Source: JBDRLD01 sp043813445 (GTDB lineage Bacteria > Patescibacteriota > Patescibacteriia > JACPHY01). Taken from it: a DNA stretch of 8,830 nt. The stretch's first letter is position 1. Every line of letters begins with the position of its first letter. The position numbers and the translations under genes are program-made. The notes beneath the pieces were generated by a model. It had not been told where the DNA came from. It ran no database searches and was given only the letters and a program-made list of their open reading frames with translations. The stretch is from positions 1-8,830 of the forward strand of contig JBDRLD010000017.1 in assembly GCA_043813445.1 (NCBI GenBank), given 5' to 3'. Below, piece after piece: positions 6,033 to 8,830 of the stretch.

Positions 6033-8747
6033 ATGAGATGGAGCGACTTCGCGTCCTTCGCAACGCACTATGTGCTTCCGGCGATGGCGATCGGCCTCGG
6101 CATCACGTTGTGGCTGTTCGTCGGTGGCGTCTTCGGGCGCTACCTGACAACGATCAGAAGCGCCTGGCGGTCTGTGTGCGACCGTGCGGCCGATGATCTC
6201 GACCGCGCGGGACAAGCGCTGTTTCGCGCCTCCAAGCGGGTCTTCGGTCTGATCGAGGGGTTGTGGCTGCGCTTTGCGCGCCCGCTGCACTCGCTCGACC
6301 GTCGGTGGGACGCCTCGAACCAACGCGCTGCCGATGGCGAGGCTGAGGACGAAGAGGAGCGGCTCGCCGAGCGTGCGGTTCGCATGGCGGCGATCAGATC
6401 CTGTCAGGCGTCAGTGCAGGCATCGCAGCGCGTCCTTCAGGATGCGCAGCAGCAGCTCAACGATGCCATGGCAGGCGATAACACGCACGCGATCGAGATC
6501 GCTCAGCAGCGGATCGCGCGTACGCGAGACGAGGCCAAGCAGGCATCCGAAGCGATGCGCGAAGCAAAGCGGGAGAACGGACAGAGGACGTCGACGATCA
6601 CCGTGATTTTCGCGTCCATCGCGTTCGTCGGATCGCTCGCGCTGAATGGCGCGCTGCTGTTCGACATCGCACCGGACCTGCTCGGCTTCTCGCCGGACTT
6701 CATCGCGGCTGGCGGGTGGCTCATTATGGCCCTCGTTCCGCTCGCGATTCTGTTCGCCGAGGCCGGGGCTGGATTCGTCGTGAAGACCGCACAGGGATGG
6801 GGCGTCCGCCTCATGGGTATGTTTCTGTTCCTCGCGTCGTACGCGATCGAGGTCATCGCCGGCATCCGACGTGGAATCTCGTTTCTCGAGACCGCGTCGC
6901 CGTTCGCCGGTGCTTCCACGACGCTGACGACTGAGGACCTGTTCATGGCCGGTCTCTGGATCAGTGTTGCGGTGGTGGTGCCGTTGTTCATCTTCGGCTT
7001 CGCCATGATCGTGGAGCCGTACACGCGCGAGTCTAGGATGTTCGGTCGCGTGTTCCGCGCCGTGTCGTTCGGACTGGTGTGGCTCGCGGCTGGCGCACTC
7101 GCGATCGCGCTCACCACCGTAGTCTCTGCGCCGCTCTTCGCGGCTGTCGCAGTTGTCGGTGGAGTAGGTGTGATCTGCATCGTGCTGTCCTTCCTGGTTC
7201 GGCACCTCGTATACGGGCTCGGCGCAATTGTCGTCGGTGTGCTCGTGGCCATGCCTAGCGCCATCGTCTCGACGTTCCGCCGCCGTCCACCGTCGGGGGG
7301 GATGAGCGTGCGAGATCCGAGGGGCGACGTCCAACGTCTCCGAACGTACGGTGGCGGGGGCGACCAGATGGCTGCGCGAAACGCTGCGTCCGTGCTCATG
7401 CTCGCCATGCTCCTGCCGATCGTGTTCGCCAACTCGGGCTGCGGGCTCATCCCGGAGCAGTCGGCCGGAGGCGGCGGTACACCAAGGTTCGAGTCGGTGT
7501 TCAGGAGTGATCTCACGGACATCCCCGATGCGTCCGTGTACTCGAAGGAGTACAACGTGTCCAAGATGGTCGGAGAGATCCACAAGGTGGTTCGCGTCCG
7601 AGCGCCTCGGACGCACGTGTGCCTCGCCGATCTCACGCAGAGCGTGCGGACGCAGGACCTTCGGCAGGACATCCTGCAGAAGTGCTCCGAGCTTGTCAGC
7701 GGAACGTCCGACATGCAGGGACCAGAGACGACGGGTATCGTGGTGCCTATCGTCGAGGCCGGCCTCACATCACGTACGCCGACCGAGCGACTCGATCGCG
7801 CGGACGTCCCATCGGAGTGTGTCACGAACCCGCCCCTCCCCGACCTCTCGCGGAACACCACCTTCGAGGGGAAGATGAGGAAGATTCGTCGGATCTACGA
7901 GGACGCGGAGCATCTCTGCGCCGAGCAGGTCACAGCGGAACGCCAGGCGGCCATGGACGATCGTGAACATGCGGTCGAAGCATTCGTGAAGCGAGTGCTC
8001 AGCGCATTCCGCGGTCAGTCGTTCATGCGAACCGACGTGTTCGGGACGATGCGACTAGTCGAGGAGCTTGTCCGGCAGGACGAAGCACGCATCGGTGGCC
8101 AGGTCGCCGTGCAGGTCACGATCGTATCGGACCTCGAAGACGACGCCAATGACTGTACGGTCAACGGCGAAGCCGTGGAGTGTCCGAGTGGGATTGCGGA
8201 TCACGCGATCGCGTTCTGTCATCAGGACAACGTGAAGTGCACGGTGCACCAGGTGCGCCAGGCCACGCTCGCCTCGCGACGTGGGCAGCAGTTCACCCGC
8301 GAGAAGCGCGATCGCGAGCTTCGCCAGGATGCCTGGTGGAACTTCTGGAAGGATACCGTCGGAGCGGAGGTGTATACGTTCACCGCGCCGAACACGGCAC
8401 GGCAGCGCGTGGATCCGGATCCGGCCCCTGCCCCGCGGCAGCACGCGCAGGATCCGGCACCGCAGTCGCGTGCTCGTGATGCGCAGGAGTGTGAGCAGGC
8501 ACCCTTCATCAAGGCGAACCTCACCGCGATGCAGAGCCTGTCACTGTCCACCGCGCAGTGGATCTCATACGGCGATGCCCTCGTGGCGTGTTCACCGGCA
8601 ACGTCGCCTTGGACCGACCTCGGCATGAGCCAGGCGCAGTACAAGCGCGACGTCATCATGCGGTTCAAGAATGGTGACCTCGCGAAGGCCAATGCGTTTC
8701 GAAACGCGAAGGCCCGCGCGTTCAAGAAGCTCCAGCACGGCTGGTAG
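6033..8747 (+). CDS. Polytopic membrane protein with coiled coil, internal lipobox, vWA-like domain and C-terminal Cys/Trp module
   Basis: I do not recognise this 904-residue protein as a whole. Residues 13-35 are a membrane helix. Residues 100-185 are charged and Ala/Gln-rich, probably coiled coil. About seven more hydrophobic helices lie between 187 and 414. After an Arg-rich link come a signal-like helix (449-466) and NSGC (C470) followed by a Gly-rich stretch, as at the start of a lipoprotein. Residues 520-785 look like a von Willebrand A domain: strand HVCLADLTQS with MIDAS-type D533-x-T535-x-S537, the metal-loop T667 in RTDVFG, and VTIVSDLEDD with D700. A Pro-rich linker (795-815) leads to the module from C820, core WxxYGxALxxCSPxxxPW (843-860), shared with the upstream lipoprotein. 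Vertebrate and bacterial vWA domains bind proteins through a metal, so adhesion or complex assembly at the surface is plausible. G+C is visibly higher than in neighbouring genes. The gene may really be two; see 7295-7305. Confidence 0.85.
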   Translation: MRWSDFASFATHYVLPAMAIGLGITLWLFVGGVFGRYLTTIRSAWRSVCDRAADDLDRAGQALFRASKRVFGLIEGLWLRFARPLHSLDRRWDASNQRAADGEAEDEEERLAERAVRMAAIRSCQASVQASQRVLQDAQQQLNDAMAGDNTHAIEIAQQRIARTRDEAKQASEAMREAKRENGQRTSTITVIFASIAFVGSLALNGALLFDIAPDLLGFSPDFIAAGGWLIMALVPLAILFAEAGAGFVVKTAQGWGVRLMGMFLFLASYAIEVIAGIRRGISFLETASPFAGASTTLTTEDLFMAGLWISVAVVVPLFIFGFAMIVEPYTRESRMFGRVFRAVSFGLVWLAAGALAIALTTVVSAPLFAAVAVVGGVGVICIVLSFLVRHLVYGLGAIVVGVLVAMPSAIVSTFRRRPPSGGMSVRDPRGDVQRLRTYGGGGDQMAARNAASVLMLAMLLPIVFANSGCGLIPEQSAGGGGTPRFESVFRSDLTDIPDASVYSKEYNVSKMVGEIHKVVRVRAPRTHVCLADLTQSVRTQDLRQDILQKCSELVSGTSDMQGPETTGIVVPIVEAGLTSRTPTERLDRADVPSECVTNPPLPDLSRNTTFEGKMRKIRRIYEDAEHLCAEQVTAERQAAMDDREHAVEAFVKRVLSAFRGQSFMRTDVFGTMRLVEELVRQDEARIGGQVAVQVTIVSDLEDDANDCTVNGEAVECPSGIADHAIAFCHQDNVKCTVHQVRQATLASRRGQQFTREKRDRELRQDAWWNFWKDTVGAEVYTFTAPNTARQRVDPDPAPAPRQHAQDPAPQSRARDAQECEQAPFIKANLTAMQSLSLSTAQWISYGDALVACSPATSPWTDLGMSQAQYKRDVIMRFKNGDLAKANAFRNAKARAFKKLQHGW
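7295..7305 (+). other. G7 tract followed by ATGA at the membrane/lipoprotein boundary
   Basis: Seven G (7295-7301) run directly into ATGA (7302-7305). As written, the frame passes through as S421-G-G-M424. With one G fewer, or a +1 slip, the membrane part would stop at TGA 7303-7305, overlapping the ATG of an in-frame downstream protein whose signal peptide follows. This is either a stop-start junction merged by a base-count error, a slippage site, or chance. Confidence 0.4.
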
Positions 8748-8751
8748 TACG

Positions 8752-8766
8752 AACGATTTAATCGTT
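8752..8766. promoter_or_regulatory. Perfect 15-bp dyad after the large gene
   Basis: AACGATT-T-AATCGTT is a perfect 7-1-7 inverted repeat starting four bases after the TAG stop and ending three bases before the next hairpin. A one-base centre makes a poor RNA loop, so a protein site is as likely as a terminator part. Confidence 0.35.
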
Positions 8767-8769
8767 TAG

Positions 8770-8797
8770 ATCCCCCACCCTTTGCAGGGTGGGGGAT
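8770..8797. terminator. Hairpin terminator after the large gene
   Basis: A perfect 12-bp stem (8770-8781 with 8786-8797) closes loop TTGC, 22 bases after the stop. Only a short T-poor tail (TCAAGTTGTCT) follows. It closely resembles the hairpin at 1505-1532 in length, loop size and its run of five C. Nothing else can be assigned with confidence in the remaining bases to 8830. Confidence 0.7.
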
Positions 8798-8830
8798 TCA
8801 AGTTGTCTATGAGTGACGCACAGGAGATAG

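Noticed and set aside
6411..7861. Two long reverse-strand open frames (6411-7616 and 6503-7861) opposite the large gene
   Set aside because: They are rich in Arg, Ser and Thr with no recognisable motif or ribosome site, and they lie opposite clear membrane helices and the vWA-like region. They are shadows of a G+C-rich coding strand.
8411..8458. GGATCCGG repeats as a possible DNA element
   Set aside because: They encode the Asp-Pro/Ala-Pro linker before the C-terminal module and are explained by the protein repeat.
8809..8830. Start of another gene at ATG 8809
   Set aside because: Only seven codons are visible and no ribosome site precedes it. CAGGAG at 8821-8826 could instead serve a start beyond the window.

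Overview
The window is 8.8 kb of bacterial chromosome at moderate to high G+C. It carries six protein genes and no RNA gene, insertion sequence or CRISPR array that I can see. TGA acts as a normal stop: the first gene ends in TGA just before a hairpin, so recoding of TGA is unlikely. Small compact genes, a single-chain transketolase, calcium-loop cell-wall enzymes and large unrecognised membrane or lipoprotein genes would fit an uncultivated lineage such as the Candidate Phyla Radiation. That placement is a low-confidence inference. The lipoprotein signals and the L,D-transpeptidase do show a cell with a peptidoglycan wall.

Bases 1-3354 hold two convergent housekeeping genes. The first is the 3' part of a family X DNA polymerase with a PHP domain (polX, forward). 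The second is a complete transketolase (tkt, reverse). A 12-bp G+C-rich hairpin between them probably ends both transcripts. Bases 3355-3465 are a divergent promoter region with a perfect dyad. From it, tkt reads left and a two-gene unit reads right: a Nudix (Ap4A hydrolase-like) enzyme, apparently from a leaderless mRNA, then a secreted L,D-transpeptidase with four EF-hand-like loops.

Bases 4717-8830 hold the least familiar part. Two genes, each with its own strong extended -10 promoter and its own downstream hairpin, encode a 333-residue lipoprotein and a 904-residue protein. The 904-residue protein joins a polytopic membrane region with coiled coil, an internal lipoprotein-type signal, a von Willebrand A-like domain and a C-terminal Cys/Trp module. 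That last module is also the C-terminus of the neighbouring lipoprotein, so the two products are probably partners or diverged relatives at the cell surface. At the membrane/lipoprotein boundary of the large gene, a run of seven G is followed directly by ATGA. Loss of one G would split the gene into two stop-start coupled genes.

How the genes may work together: the Nudix and transpeptidase genes look like a short operon. The two C-terminal-module genes look separately controlled, and the second has operator-like repeats over its -35 box and a structured leader. No link between polX/tkt and the surface genes is visible beyond position.
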